From Leisingera daeponensis (GTDB taxonomy: Bacteria > Pseudomonadota > Alphaproteobacteria > Rhodobacterales > Rhodobacteraceae): a stretch of 64,000 nucleotides of DNA. The notes beneath the pieces were generated by a model, which made no database searches, was not told the DNA's origin, and saw only the letters and a program-made list of their open reading frames with translations. Each line of letters starts with the position of its first letter. Position 1 is the first letter of the stretch. Both the position numbers and the translations under genes were made by a program. Shown here piece by piece: positions 1 to 10,821 of the stretch. The DNA lies in assembly GCF_019801465.1 (NCBI RefSeq), contig NZ_JAHVJA010000004.1, positions 1 through 64,000 on the forward strand. Direction: 5' to 3'.

Positions 1-701
1 GAAGCTGACACTGCATCATCGGACCTAAATCCTAGCAGCGCGATATGCATCGGCTGATCCATCGAAATGAACCAAACCGCCCGCATATCTCTTCAGTCAT
101 CCATCAATGTCAAAGAGCAATGCTGCCACCCGAAGCCCAAAAACAGACCGATGCGCCAATCTCACGGCGCGCCCGCCTCATCCAAACCCTCAGATGCCGC
201 CGTCTCTCCAGCGCGTCCCACCGTCTCTCCGGTGCGTTTCCCGTCCAGTCCCGCGTCGCCGCCGCCCTGTCCGGTGTGTCTCAGCTGCGCCTCAGCGCCG
301 CCGGTGAGGGGGCTTTTACGGACACCGCCAAACACCCGCAACCCAAAAATTCAGAAAAACGCAGAATTCCGGAAAGAAAAATCACAAATCAAACAAAATC
401 AATACATTACAGCAAAACAAAGTCAGAAACACTGACCCGGTTGCCGCCCCTCCCCCGCGCCTCAAACCACCCCGGACACCGCCAAACCGGTGCCCGCAGC
501 ACTTACCCACAGACTCAACCCCATTATCCACAGACGCAATGACAGGAATCGCGGTCTCCCAAACCAGGTTTCCTTCCGCCCAGCCCCACTCCAGCCCAAA
601 GCCCCCGGGGGAATCGCGAGAAAAACAAATAAGCGGGCAGGCCCTAAGCAATGAGGAGGGCCCAGCAGAAGTCCTTCAGACGTCTTCCAATAGTTCCGGA
701 T
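1..701. other. Gene-free region at the window edge
   Basis: No reading frame here looks coding: the open frames are rich in Arg, Pro and Ser in overlapping phases, as expected of random GC-rich DNA, and none has a good ribosome binding site with a recognisable protein. The left part is GC-rich; about 340-440 is strikingly AT-rich, with A-runs on the plus strand. Two DnaA-box-like 10-mers follow at 503-533. A gene running off the left edge on the minus strand (possible starts near 62 or 50) cannot be excluded, but its few visible codons include rare CTA and AGG. Confidence 0.6.
340..540. other. Candidate replication origin (AT-rich stretch plus two DnaA boxes)
   Basis: TTACCCACAG lies at 503-512 and TTATCCACAG at 524-533, in the same orientation and 21 bp apart, about two helical turns. 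The second matches the classic DnaA-box consensus exactly; the first differs at one base. About 60 bp to the left is an AT-rich stretch (340-440) that could unwind. An AT-rich element beside an array of DnaA boxes in a gene-free region is the standard bacterial oriC pattern. Only two boxes are visible and the left-hand gene is outside the window, so a DnaA-regulated promoter remains possible. Confidence 0.4.
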
Positions 702-1325
702 CTAGGTCCGGCCCGAAACCAGCGCCCCCGAAAGCTGCCGCAGCCAGCGGCTGCCGGCCAGACGCAGCGCCAGCAGGCACAGCACCAGCCCCAGGTAAAT
801 CAGCGGCTCAATCTGAAACCCTTTCGCCAGCATCACAAAATGCACGGCACCGAAAACAGCAGCGCCATAGGTCAGCCGGTGCAGCCGGGACCAGGTGCGG
901 CCGAGCTTGCGGACCGAAAGGTTGTTGGAGGTCAGCGCCAGCGGCAGCATCAGGACAAAGGCGCCCATGCCGATGGTGATATAAGGCCGCTTGGCAATAT
1001 CAGTGAGGATCTGGCCAGGGATCTGCACATCCAGCAGCAGCCAGACCAGCAGATGGCACAGGACATAAAAGAAGCACAGCAGTCCAACCGCCCTGCGGAA
1101 CTTCATCAGATTGAGGCCGAGCAGACGGCGCAGCGGCGAAATGGCCAGCGTCAGGATCAGAAGCTGCAGCGCAAGCTCACCGTATTCATGCTCCAGCGCC
1201 CTGACCGGCTCCACGCCGAGTCCGCCCGTCAGGCCAAGATAGAACAGCCAGGGGGCAGGCAGCGCTCCCAGAAGGTAGACCGCCCAGACAGGCAGCCGCC
1301 GGAGAAGCTGGTTTGCAAGTTCCAT
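702..1325 (-). CDS. msrQ: Protein-methionine-sulfoxide reductase heme-binding subunit MsrQ
   Basis: A 207-residue inner-membrane b-type haem protein that passes quinone-derived electrons to the periplasmic reductase MsrP. Several hydrophobic segments span residues 12-35, 50-68, 78-100, 115-132 and 155-200. The family signatures are present: His91 in the segment CHLLVW, the block RPYITIGM at 113-120, and WSRLHRLTY at 145-153 with His149; His162 follows. These histidines are the expected haem ligands. The gene starts 11 bp after msrP ends on the same strand, the usual msrPQ operon order. Length is normal for the family. Confidence 0.95.
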   Translation of the reverse strand: MELANQLLRRLPVWAVYLLGALPAPWLFYLGLTGGLGVEPVRALEHEYGELALQLLILTLAISPLRRLLGLNLMKFRRAVGLLCFFYVLCHLLVWLLLDVQIPGQILTDIAKRPYITIGMGAFVLMLPLALTSNNLSVRKLGRTWSRLHRLTYGAAVFGAVHFVMLAKGFQIEPLIYLGLVLCLLALRLAGSRWLRQLSGALVSGRT

Positions 1326-1336
1326 CCGCTGCCTCC

Positions 1337-2257
1337 TCAGAAATACTCGCTCAGGTCCATGTCCTCATAGAGAGCGGCGACCTCGTCCTCGTACCCATTG
1401 AACATCAGCGTCGGCCGGCGGCGCGCAAACAGACCGCCGCCGATGCGGCGTTCGGTGGCTTGGCTCCATCGCGGATGCGAGACATCCGGGTTTACATTAC
1501 TGTAGAAGCCGTATTCGCGCGGGTTGGCCATGTTCCAGCTGGTGGGCGGCTCCGCATCGGTCAGAGTGATCCGCACCACCGACTTGATCGATTTAAAACC
1601 GTATTTCCATGGCACCACCAGCCGCAGCGGCGCACCGTTCTGGTTGGGCAGCGGTTTGCCGAAGATGCCGGTCGCCATGATCGTCAGCGGATGCATCGCC
1701 TCATCCAGGCGAAGACCCTCGCGGTAGGGCCAGTCCAGAACCTTGTAAACGGTGCCGGGCATTTCGGCCGGGCGGTAAAGAGTCTCAAAGGCAACGTATT
1801 TCGCGCCGTCCTGGACCTCTGCCAGGTTCAGCAGGTCAGCCAGCTCAAACCCCTGCCAGGGCACGACCATGGACCAGGCCTCGACGCAGCGAAACCGGTA
1901 GATGCGCTCCTCCAGCGTCATTTCACCCAGGATCTGGTCAAACGAATATTCGCCCGGCTTTTCGACCAGGCCATCGATCGTGACGCTCCACGGCTCAATG
2001 GTCATCCGGTCCGCATACTTGGACGGATCGCCCTTGCCGGTTCCGAACTCATAGAAGTTGCAATAGCTGGTTACCTCTTCCCAGGTGTTGGGCTCCAGCA
2101 GTTCTTCCGTCCGCTCGCCCTCCGCCCGCGCCTGGCCGCCCAGTGCTGCCGCAAGCCCGGTGCCCGCCACCCCGGCCATGATACGGCGGCGGTTCCAGAA
2201 GGCCGCCTCCGAGGTTGCGTCGGCAAGGGTCAGGTTATTGGTCCAGCGGCGCGCCAT
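1337..2257 (-). CDS. msrP: Protein-methionine-sulfoxide reductase catalytic subunit MsrP
   Basis: A 306-residue periplasmic molybdenum-cofactor enzyme that repairs oxidised methionines in envelope proteins, formerly YedY. The N-terminus has a twin-arginine signal (WNRRRIM at 21-27 followed by a hydrophobic stretch and an Ala-rich cleavage region near 45), as expected of an enzyme exported folded with its cofactor. Cys124 in [10 protein letters not shown] is the expected Mo ligand. The [13 protein letters not shown] block near the C-terminal third is a family hallmark. A clear AGGAG sits upstream of the ATG. First gene of the msrPQ operon; divergent from a lipoprotein gene. Confidence 0.96.
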   Translation of the reverse strand: MARRWTNNLTLADATSEAAFWNRRRIMAGVAGTGLAAALGGQARAEGERTEELLEPNTWEEVTSYCNFYEFGTGKGDPSKYADRMTIEPWSVTIDGLVEKPGEYSFDQILGEMTLEERIYRFRCVEAWSMVVPWQGFELADLLNLAEVQDGAKYVAFETLYRPAEMPGTVYKVLDWPYREGLRLDEAMHPLTIMATGIFGKPLPNQNGAPLRLVVPWKYGFKSIKSVVRITLTDAEPPTSWNMANPREYGFYSNVNPDVSHPRWSQATERRIGGGLFARRRPTLMFNGYEDEVAALYEDMDLSEYF

Positions 2258-2464
2258 TTAAGTCTCCTGAAAATGCGGGTCCTTCTTCTGGTAACGGTTC
2301 AGGGCCCAAAACCCAAAACATAACCTCTCACGACTGCGCGAGAGATCTGTAACGTGTGCACCACTGCGGCCCGGCTGAGAACAGCAGGCCGGAAATCCCC
2401 GCTTCACCCCGGCAATGAAACCCTTATGCTGGCCGGAACCGGAAACCGCACCTGGCAGGCCACG

Positions 2465-3034
2465 ATGAAATCCCTTTTTGCGACCCTGTTGATTCTGACC
2501 GCCGTAACGCTGGCAGGCTGCAGCACAAACCCCACCGCCACCAAGGGCGATGTCGAGGAGCTGTCTGTCGCCCTGCAGTCGCTGGACCCGCAGGTGGATC
2601 CGGATGAAGCCCGCCGCGCAGCCGAGCTTGCCTACAGCTACTCCGCCCATCTGGCCCGGCAGTATAATGTCACCACCTCGCCGATCGTTCACAACACGCT
2701 GGTCAACAGCGGAATCAAGGAACGCGGCATCTGCGTACATTACGCCGAGGACATGCAGGCCCGCCTCAATCAGGAAAATTTCCAGACCCTTACCATGCTG
2801 CGCGCCATTGCAGAGCCGAAGAACGAATTCCGCATAGACCACAGCACAGCAGTGATCGCCGCCAAGGGCAACGGCATTTACGAGGGTATCGTGCTCGATC
2901 CCTGGCGGTATGGCGGCAAGCTGTTTTGGTCGGCAACCACCGAAGACAGCCGCTACAATTGGGAACCTCAGCTGAAAGTGCTGCGCCGCAAATACGAGCG
3001 CCGGATGGCGAAGGAAGCGGCGGCGGGCAGTTAA
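2465..3034 (+). CDS. Lipoprotein with a possible Cys-His-Asp catalytic triad
   Basis: A 189-residue protein with a short hydrophobic signal and a lipobox, LAGC with Cys19, so it should be lipidated and anchored in the envelope. The start at 2465 places the signal peptide at the N-terminus; the frame is open further upstream but that extension looks non-coding. The mature part contains RGICVHYAEDMQARL (Cys90), a later DHSTAV (His126) and GIVLDPWRYGGKLFW (Asp145). The order Cys-His-Asp and the spacing resemble transglutaminase-like or papain-like hydrolases. The catalytic idea is an inference; no substrate can be named. It diverges from msrP. Confidence 0.8.
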   Translation: MKSLFATLLILTAVTLAGCSTNPTATKGDVEELSVALQSLDPQVDPDEARRAAELAYSYSAHLARQYNVTTSPIVHNTLVNSGIKERGICVHYAEDMQARLNQENFQTLTMLRAIAEPKNEFRIDHSTAVIAAKGNGIYEGIVLDPWRYGGKLFWSATTEDSRYNWEPQLKVLRRKYERRMAKEAAAGS

Positions 3035-3065
3035 CCGCCGCTCACATTGCATCACCCTGCCCGCA

Positions 3066-3707
3066 TCAGATCCATGGCCTAGCCAGCCGGTGCATGGCAA
3101 ACAGACCAATCAGTAACCCGGCTGAAACCGCCGCCAGCACTGGCCAGTTCATACCCAGCATCCGCGCACCGAACCATGTGGACAATAGCGTTACCGGCAG
3201 AATGCCCAGCGCCGTGGTCCAGACAAAAGTCCATAGGCGGACCCGGGTCAGCCCTGCGGCATAGTTGATCAGGTTAAAAGCTATAACTGGAATCAGGCGC
3301 GCGGCCAGGAGCGCCAGCGCACCCCGCTCCTCGGTCCACGCATCCAGCTGCTGCGCCTGCGCCTCGCTCAGCCAGGCCCGGACCGCCTCCTGCCCCAGCC
3401 GGCGCGCGATCCCAAAAGCCACCAGCGCCCCAAGCATCGCCCCGGTCCAGATCAGCGCCGCCCCCAATAACGTGCCAAAGATCGCACCCGCGCACAGCGC
3501 CAGGATTTCCGCCGGAAACGGCACAAAGGAATGCAACACCATCAGTACGATCACCGCCAGCGGCGCCCAGCCCCCTGTGCTGCGCAACCAGGCAACCATG
3601 TCCTCCACCGGGCGCGGCTGTCCGTCCAGTACATAGGCCGCCAGCGCGCCGCACAGCAGCGCGAGGAGAAATGCGGTAAAGGCTGCTCTGCGCCTGATGC
3701 GGATCAT
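3066..3707 (-). CDS. TVP38/TMEM64 family membrane protein
   Basis: A 213-residue integral membrane protein of the SNARE-associated/DedA-like superfamily (PF09335), members of which are linked to membrane lipid handling and metal tolerance. Hydrophobic segments occur near residues 9-26, 45-75, 78-100, 135-160, 165-185 and 188-205. The family core is visible: FVPFPAEILALCAGAIFGTLLGA, then a GAMLGALVAFGIAR segment, and later RLIPVIAFNLINYAAG. The ATG at 3707 precedes a basic stretch (MIRIRRR) that fits the positive-inside rule. It ends convergently with the lipoprotein gene. The exact substrate is not known. Confidence 0.88.
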   Translation of the reverse strand: MIRIRRRAAFTAFLLALLCGALAAYVLDGQPRPVEDMVAWLRSTGGWAPLAVIVLMVLHSFVPFPAEILALCAGAIFGTLLGAALIWTGAMLGALVAFGIARRLGQEAVRAWLSEAQAQQLDAWTEERGALALLAARLIPVIAFNLINYAAGLTRVRLWTFVWTTALGILPVTLLSTWFGARMLGMNWPVLAAVSAGLLIGLFAMHRLARPWI

Positions 3708-3789
3708 GGGGCCGGCGCCTTGGCTTGGAACAGCTGCCAGTCTAGCGCTTTCTAGCACTGTCACAAAATGCGCGGCCAAGCAGACAAGA

Positions 3790-3826
3790 AAAGGCCCGCC
3801 ACTACAGGCGGGCCTTTCCGGTTCAC
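3790..3826 (-). terminator. Terminator of clpB
   Basis: A perfect 11-bp stem, AAAGGCCCGCC at 3790-3800 and GGCGGGCCTTT at 3807-3817, with a 6-nt loop. On the minus strand it is followed by a T-rich stretch, so it is a strong intrinsic terminator just after the clpB stop codon. Confidence 0.9.
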
Positions 3827-3850
3827 ATCCTGCACTTTATGCAGGGCCGT

Positions 3851-6469
<2,619 letters not shown>

Positions 6470-6547
6470 CTTGCTCTCCTTTTTCAAGCGCCCTCTGGTT
6501 TTGCAGCGCCCGCTTGGCGGCACGCCCCGGTCCGGGCCTCAAGGTTC

Positions 6548-6576
6548 AATTTGGGAAGCGATCCCGCCGCTTCAAC
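6548..6576 (-). promoter_or_regulatory. Candidate sigma-32 (RpoH) heat-shock promoter of clpB
   Basis: On the minus strand, GTTGAAGC (6569-6576) is followed after 13 bp by CCCAAATT (6548-6555), close to the alphaproteobacterial RpoH pattern of CTTGAA and CCCATNT with a 13-17 bp gap. It lies about 80 bp upstream of the clpB start, so the transcript would have a moderate leader. Expected for a clpB gene, but defined by eye only. Confidence 0.5.
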
Positions 6577-6751
6577 CCATTCTGCCGGGAAAAGGTGTTC
6601 AAATCCCTGACCTGCGTCAACTTTTCAGCCACAGCTGCCGCCGCCAAGAACCTATCCGGATTCCAGCGCGCCGCGCCGCGTCTTGCCCATCAGCCGCCCC
6701 TTGCGTATGAAACGCCAGTTTCATGCCAAACCCGCCACAAAGGACCACGCC

Positions 6752-7468
6752 ATGACCCACGCCCCGCGCGCCGACGACCGTCTGATTGTTGCCATGGATG
6801 TCCCCAACGCACTGGCGGGGCTGAAGCTTGCCGAACAGCTGGGCGATGCCGTCTCTTTCTACAAAATTGGCCTCGGCATGCTTACCGGCGGCGGCCTGGC
6901 GCTCGCCAACGAGCTGAAGCAGGAACAAGGAAAACGCATCTTCCTGGACATGAAACTGTTCGACATCGGCGCCACAGTGGAAAACGCGGTACGGGGCCTG
7001 GCGCAGTTCGACCTCGACTTTCTCACCGTTCATGGCGACCCGTATGTGGTGCGCGCCGCCAAGGAAGGCGCCGCGGACAAGGACCTCAAGATCCTCGCCG
7101 TCACCATCCTGACCTCGCTGGACCGCCAGGATCTGAACGGAGCCCTGATCAAGGACGGCGCGGTACAGGATCTGGTGCTGGAGCGCGCAGGCAATGCCTT
7201 TGCGGCCGGCGCCGATGGCGTCATCGCCAGCCCGCAGGAAGCAGCCCTAATCCGCGCCCTGCCCGAGGCGAAGGGCAAGCTGATCGTCACCCCTGGAGTC
7301 CGCCCTGCTGGAGCAGCTCTGGGTGACCAGAAACGCGTCGCCACTCCCGCCAGCGCCATCTCGGACGGCGCTGACCACATTGTGGTAGGCCGCCCGATCT
7401 GGAAGGCGGACAGCCCCCGCACCGCTGCCGAAGCAATCCTGGCAGAACTAGCTGCCGCCAAACTGTAG
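6752..7468 (+). CDS. pyrF: Orotidine 5'-phosphate decarboxylase
   Basis: A 238-residue TIM-barrel enzyme that decarboxylates OMP to UMP, the last step of pyrimidine synthesis. The catalytic Asp-Lys-x-x-Asp array is in FLDMKLFDIGATV (Asp66, Lys68, Asp71), and the phosphate-binding end shows VTPGVRP and HIVVGRPIWKA. The start at 6752 gives the usual N-terminus (DDRLIVAMDVP) and is preceded by an AAAGGA. Divergent from clpB with a 282-bp spacer. A GC-rich stem-loop follows the gene. Confidence 0.97.
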   Translation: MTHAPRADDRLIVAMDVPNALAGLKLAEQLGDAVSFYKIGLGMLTGGGLALANELKQEQGKRIFLDMKLFDIGATVENAVRGLAQFDLDFLTVHGDPYVVRAAKEGAADKDLKILAVTILTSLDRQDLNGALIKDGAVQDLVLERAGNAFAAGADGVIASPQEAALIRALPEAKGKLIVTPGVRPAGAALGDQKRVATPASAISDGADHIVVGRPIWKADSPRTAAEAILAELAAAKL

Positions 7469-7479
7469 GCGCAAAGCCA

Positions 7480-7503
7480 CCGGTGATACAGCGGGATCAC
7501 CGG
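7480..7503 (+). terminator. Stem-loop downstream of pyrF
   Basis: CCGGTGAT (7480-7487) and ATCACCGG (7496-7503) form a perfect 8-bp stem with an 8-nt loop just after the pyrF stop. There is no T tract, so it may slow 3' decay or terminate only weakly. Confidence 0.5.
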
Positions 7504-7770
7504 CGATGAACCCGCGTTGCAGCCTGCGCAAACTCCGGTCTGCACAAAAATTAGGCGGAAAGAAAAATGTGCGGCGGGCGAACCATTTCCCTGCCAGCCG
7601 CGCGGCCTCAGGACATTGACGCAACGTCAAGCTTCTCATTTCGCTGATGAAACCAGCAGCCGCAGGAAGCTCTGCGCCAAATCGTCCTGTGCCAAAAATA
7701 ACACACCCGAAAAACCCGCAGCCCCGGTCCGGTCCCGCAAACTTTGCGAAACAGCGCCGTGTGAGCGATT
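7504..7770. other. Intergenic region between pyrF and the Nudix gene
   Basis: The two genes converge over about 300 bp. After the pyrF stem-loop I see no convincing gene, RNA or repeat. A few short open frames exist, none with a ribosome binding site and a protein-like composition. Confidence 0.5.
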
Positions 7771-8286
7771 CTAGTCTTGAGACACTCCCCAGACGGGTTT
7801 TTCTTCCTGAGACCCGTCACCTTCCCCCCGCATACTAGCGGGGGATCTTTCTTTCCGGCCCTGTAAACTTCTCCTTTCGGTGAGATAGTCCCGCAGCCGC
7901 GCAGCAAAATGCGGCACGGCCAGCGGATGTTCGCAATATGCCTCCGGCGCCATCAGCGCCCAGCCCTGCCCCTCATTCCCGAACCGGATTTGCCCTGCGG
8001 CCGAGGCGGGCAAATGCGCGGCAAAAAACCAGACCCGCCCGTGCGGACGCCGGTACACCCGGGACCAGTTCAAAAGTTCCGGCGGCAGCACCAGCCCGAC
8101 CTCTTCATAAGTTTCGCGCAGGGCGCAGACCTGGGGGCTTTCATCCCCCTCCCGGCCCCCGCCCGGCAAATCCCAATGCCCGGGATAGGGAATATCCGGC
8201 TTGTCATCGCGCTGGATGACAAGCAAATCCTGCCCCAGAAACAGCGCCAGCTTCGCGCCGGCAAATTCTTCGTTTGCTGATGTCAT
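7771..8286 (-). CDS. Nudix hydrolase
   Basis: A 171-residue hydrolase of nucleoside diphosphates linked to another group. The Nudix box is a full match to Gx5Ex7REUxEExGU at residues 42-65 (GGREGDE, then REtyEEvGL), which binds the catalytic Mg. The core fold ends near residue 137 (RLRDYLTERR). The last 30 or so residues are hydrophilic and low in complexity (Lys, Glu, Ser, Gly), encoded across a 7-bp inverted repeat at 7825-7844, so the tail may be a recent read-through extension. The substrate cannot be told from the sequence. Convergent with pyrF, divergent from dinB. Confidence 0.9.
   Translation of the reverse strand: MTSANEEFAGAKLALFLGQDLLVIQRDDKPDIPYPGHWDLPGGGREGDESPQVCALRETYEEVGLVLPPELLNWSRVYRRPHGRVWFFAAHLPASAAGQIRFGNEGQGWALMAPEAYCEHPLAVPHFAARLRDYLTERRSLQGRKERSPASMRGEGDGSQEEKPVWGVSQD
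7825..7850 (+). terminator. Stem-loop inside the 3' end of the Nudix gene
   Basis: CCCCCGC (7825-7831) and GCGGGGG (7838-7844) pair perfectly around a 6-nt loop, and a T-rich stretch follows on the plus strand. It looks like an intrinsic terminator facing plus-strand transcription coming from pyrF, but it overlaps the coding tail of the minus-strand Nudix gene. Confidence 0.45.
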
Positions 8287-8376
8287 AATCTGTCACTTGG
8301 AAACCCGCCGCGTTAAAGACAAGACCTCCGCAGCAAGTTAAACTTAACTCTCCTAGACCACAGCCTGCCGCACTCC

Positions 8377-9630
8377 ATGCACGCCCTTTGCCGAGACTGC
8401 CTGAGTCAGATCACCGCCGCCCGGCGCTGCCCCCATTGCGGCAGCCCACGGATCAAGGCGCATGAGGAGCTGTTCTCTCTCAGTATCGCTCACATGGATT
8501 GCGACGCTTTTTACGCCAGCGTCGAAAAACGCGACAATCCGGAACTGACCACCAAACCGGTGATCATCGGCGGCGGCAAGCGCGGCGTGGTCTCCACCGC
8601 CTGCTACGTCGCCCGCATCCGCGGCGTGCGCTCCGCCATGCCGATGTTCCAGGCGCTGAAACTCTGCCCGGAGGCCGTGGTGATCAAGCCGCGGATGAAT
8701 GTCTACGTCGAGGTCAGCCGCGAAATCCGCAAGATGATGAATGAGCTGACCCCGGATGTGGAACCGCTGTCGCTGGACGAAGCCTTTATGGACCTGACCG
8801 GCACCGAAAAGCTGCACGGCGCACCACCTGCAATGATGCTGGCCCGGCTGGTCAAGCGGATGAAGGACGAACTGGGCGTCACCGGCTCCATCGGCCTCAG
8901 CCACAACAAGTTCCTGGCCAAGGTCGCCTCCGACCTCGACAAGCCGCGCGGGTTTTCAGTGATCGGCAAAGCGGAGACCGGCGACTTCCTGCGCGACAAA
9001 CCGGTGCGGCTGATCTGGGGCATCGGCCCGGCCGCCCAGGCCAGCCTGGACAAGGCCGGCATCCGCACCTTCTCGGACTTGCTGCGCTGGGACCGTGATG
9101 CCTTGCAGAGCCGTTTCGGCTCGATGGGGGACCGGTTGTGGCACCTGGCCCGCGGTCAGGACAAGCGCCGGGTTTCGGCACACGAACCAATCAAATCGAT
9201 TTCCAACGAGACCACCTTCTTCGAAGACACTGCCTGCCTTGACGTGCTCGACGGCCATCTGTGGAGGCTGGCGGAAAAAGTTTCCGACCGGGCCAAGGCG
9301 CGGGAGATGGCAGGCCGGGTGGTGACACTCAAGCTGAAGCGCGCCAACCACTCGGCGCTGACCCGGCGTGTCACCTTGCACAGCCCGACCCAGATTGCCG
9401 ACCGGATTTACCGCACCGCCCGCGGCCTGCTTGATCAGGTCGGCAACGAAGGCCCCTACCGCCTCCTGGGCTGCGGGATCTCAGACCTGGTGCCCGAATC
9501 GCAGGCTGATGACAGCGGCGACCTCCTGGATCCGCACGCCGGAAAAAGGGCAGAGGCCGAACGCGCCACCGACGCCATCCGCAAAAGATTCGGCGAAAGT
9601 GCGATTCTGAAGGGCCGCGCCCTGCGCTGA
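8377..9630 (+). CDS. dinB: DNA polymerase IV with N-terminal zinc ribbon
   Basis: A 417-residue Y-family translesion polymerase. The catalytic acidic residues are present: Asp41 and Asp43 in HMDCDAFYASVE and the SLDEAFMDLTG block. The finger and thumb regions follow (GSIGLSHNKFLAKVASDLDKP, IWGIGPAAQASL), then the little-finger domain from about 250. The first 37 residues are an addition to the E. coli form: Cys5, Cys8, Cys18 and Cys21 make a CxxC-x9-CxxC knuckle, likely a zinc ribbon, which I associate with alphaproteobacterial DinB proteins. No clear LexA box was seen in the 90-bp upstream spacer. Confidence 0.95.
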   Translation: MHALCRDCLSQITAARRCPHCGSPRIKAHEELFSLSIAHMDCDAFYASVEKRDNPELTTKPVIIGGGKRGVVSTACYVARIRGVRSAMPMFQALKLCPEAVVIKPRMNVYVEVSREIRKMMNELTPDVEPLSLDEAFMDLTGTEKLHGAPPAMMLARLVKRMKDELGVTGSIGLSHNKFLAKVASDLDKPRGFSVIGKAETGDFLRDKPVRLIWGIGPAAQASLDKAGIRTFSDLLRWDRDALQSRFGSMGDRLWHLARGQDKRRVSAHEPIKSISNETTFFEDTACLDVLDGHLWRLAEKVSDRAKAREMAGRVVTLKLKRANHSALTRRVTLHSPTQIADRIYRTARGLLDQVGNEGPYRLLGCGISDLVPESQADDSGDLLDPHAGKRAEAERATDAIRKRFGESAILKGRALR

Positions 9631-9644
9631 CTTCACGGCAGAGG

Positions 9645-10505
9645 CTATTCGGCCGCCAGCGGCAGCTCCTCCTGGCCAATAAGAGCGATTTCCGCTGCAA
9701 CCTGGCTCAGCAGCTTCTGCAGCGAGTCGAAGTTCGCATTGGGCCGGATATTGACCTCATCCATATAAAGAGCCCGGTCGATCTCAATCTGCACCGCATG
9801 CTGGCGCCGCGAGGGGCGGCCATAGGTCTGAGCAATGTAAGCGCCGGCAAAGGGCGTGTTGCGTGCAACTTTCAGCCCGGCTGCAGCAAAGGCCGCTTCG
9901 ATCCGGTCCACCACGCCGCTTTCGGCCGCCGCCCCGAACCGGTCGCCCAGCACGACCTCCGGCTTGCCCGACCTCCCGGCTGCCATCGCGTCCACCGCCT
10001 CATGCGGCATCGAATGACAGTCCACCAGAATCGCCTGGCCGAACCGCCGGTGCGCTTGCTCCAGAAGGCCTTTCAATGCCGTGTGGTAGGGGTGCCAGCA
10101 CGTCATGATCCGCCGCTCAGCCTCGGCCAGCGGCAGCTTGCCGCTGTAGATCGCCCGGCCGTTGGCCACCACCCGCGGAATCACCCCCAGACCGGACGCG
10201 ACCCGCGGGTTCTGCCCGCGCCTCTGCACCCCCTCGATCACCGCCGGATCCAGTTCGTCGGGCGATCGGTTCAGGTCCAGGTAGGCGCGCGGCTTCAGCG
10301 CCTTCAACAGCGGTGCCCCGAACTCAGGCGCAGCCTGAAACAGCTGATCAACAAAGGCGTCCTCCGAGCTGCGGATCTCCCGCCGCCCCAGAATCGATTG
10401 TGCCAGAAAGGAATCGGTATAGTCCGCGCCGCTGTGCGGAGAGGCAAAAACCACAGCCGAGGCCAGTTTCTGCGGGGAAATCACGGAAAACGCTGTATCA
10501 GGCAT
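9645..10505 (-). CDS. N-formylglutamate amidohydrolase family protein
   Basis: A 286-residue zinc hydrolase of the PF05013 family, which includes HutG-type N-formylglutamate deformylase of histidine catabolism. Signatures are VVFASPHSGADYTD at 18-31, with the metal-site His, RSSEDAFVDQLF, ILVDCHSMPHE with a second metal His, and a C-terminal NIRPNANF stretch. No hut genes are nearby, so a role in histidine breakdown is not supported by context; many members cleave other N-acyl amino acids. It converges with dinB, with only 14 bp between the stops. Confidence 0.9.
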   Translation of the reverse strand: MPDTAFSVISPQKLASAVVFASPHSGADYTDSFLAQSILGRREIRSSEDAFVDQLFQAAPEFGAPLLKALKPRAYLDLNRSPDELDPAVIEGVQRRGQNPRVASGLGVIPRVVANGRAIYSGKLPLAEAERRIMTCWHPYHTALKGLLEQAHRRFGQAILVDCHSMPHEAVDAMAAGRSGKPEVVLGDRFGAAAESGVVDRIEAAFAAAGLKVARNTPFAGAYIAQTYGRPSRRQHAVQIEIDRALYMDEVNIRPNANFDSLQKLLSQVAAEIALIGQEELPLAAE

Positions 10506-10668
10506 CCTTGCTCCGGTGCTTCTTTTGCAAGAAACAGCATATCGCGGAAATTTCTGCGGTCAAAAGCTCTTGCGCCCGCCGGCGACTCTATTTATAGACC
10601 CCCTCACCGGCGCGGCACCCCGCGCCCCTTTCACTTCTGAGGGGCAGGAACGCAGCGCAGGCCAGAGT

Positions 10669-10743
10669 GGGCGATTAGCTCAGCGGTAGAGCACTTCGTT
10701 GACATCGAAGGGGTCACAAGTTCGATCCTTGTATCGCCCACCA
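10669..10743 (+). tRNA. tRNA-Val (GAC anticodon)
   Basis: A full cloverleaf can be drawn. The acceptor stem GGGCGAT pairs with ATCGCCC, followed by A and an encoded CCA. The D arm is GCTC/GAGC. The anticodon stem CTTCG/CGAAG encloses loop TTGACAT, so the anticodon is GAC (valine). The T arm is ACAAG/CTTGT around TTCGATC. Length is 75 nt including CCA. Confidence 0.97.
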
Positions 10744-10821
10744 TTCATTCACTGCTTCGGCTCCGGCCCAAGCACCCGCTAACCCAGGCGCTGGTTCGCG
10801 CCGCAGACAAGGAGAGAGACC

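Noticed and set aside
1-62. Minus-strand gene running off the left edge (ATG near 62 or 50)
   Set aside because: Only 16-20 codons are visible, with rare CTA and AGG codons and a weak ribosome binding site; cannot be supported.
45-542. Plus-strand frames in the first 550 bases
   Set aside because: Overlapping frames of Arg/Pro/Ser composition, no start signal and no recognisable protein; region better read as non-coding.
2258-3109. Minus-strand frame of 283 codons opposite the lipoprotein gene
   Set aside because: The plus-strand frame has a signal peptide, lipobox and conserved-looking motifs; this one has none and lacks a ribosome binding site.
8340-8356. LexA or other operator before dinB
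   Set aside because: AGTTAAACTTAACT is only a 5-bp dyad and no GTTC-N7-GTTC pattern was found.
10669-10743. Integration site of a mobile element at tRNA-Val
   Set aside because: No integrase, no direct repeat of the tRNA 3' end and ordinary neighbours.
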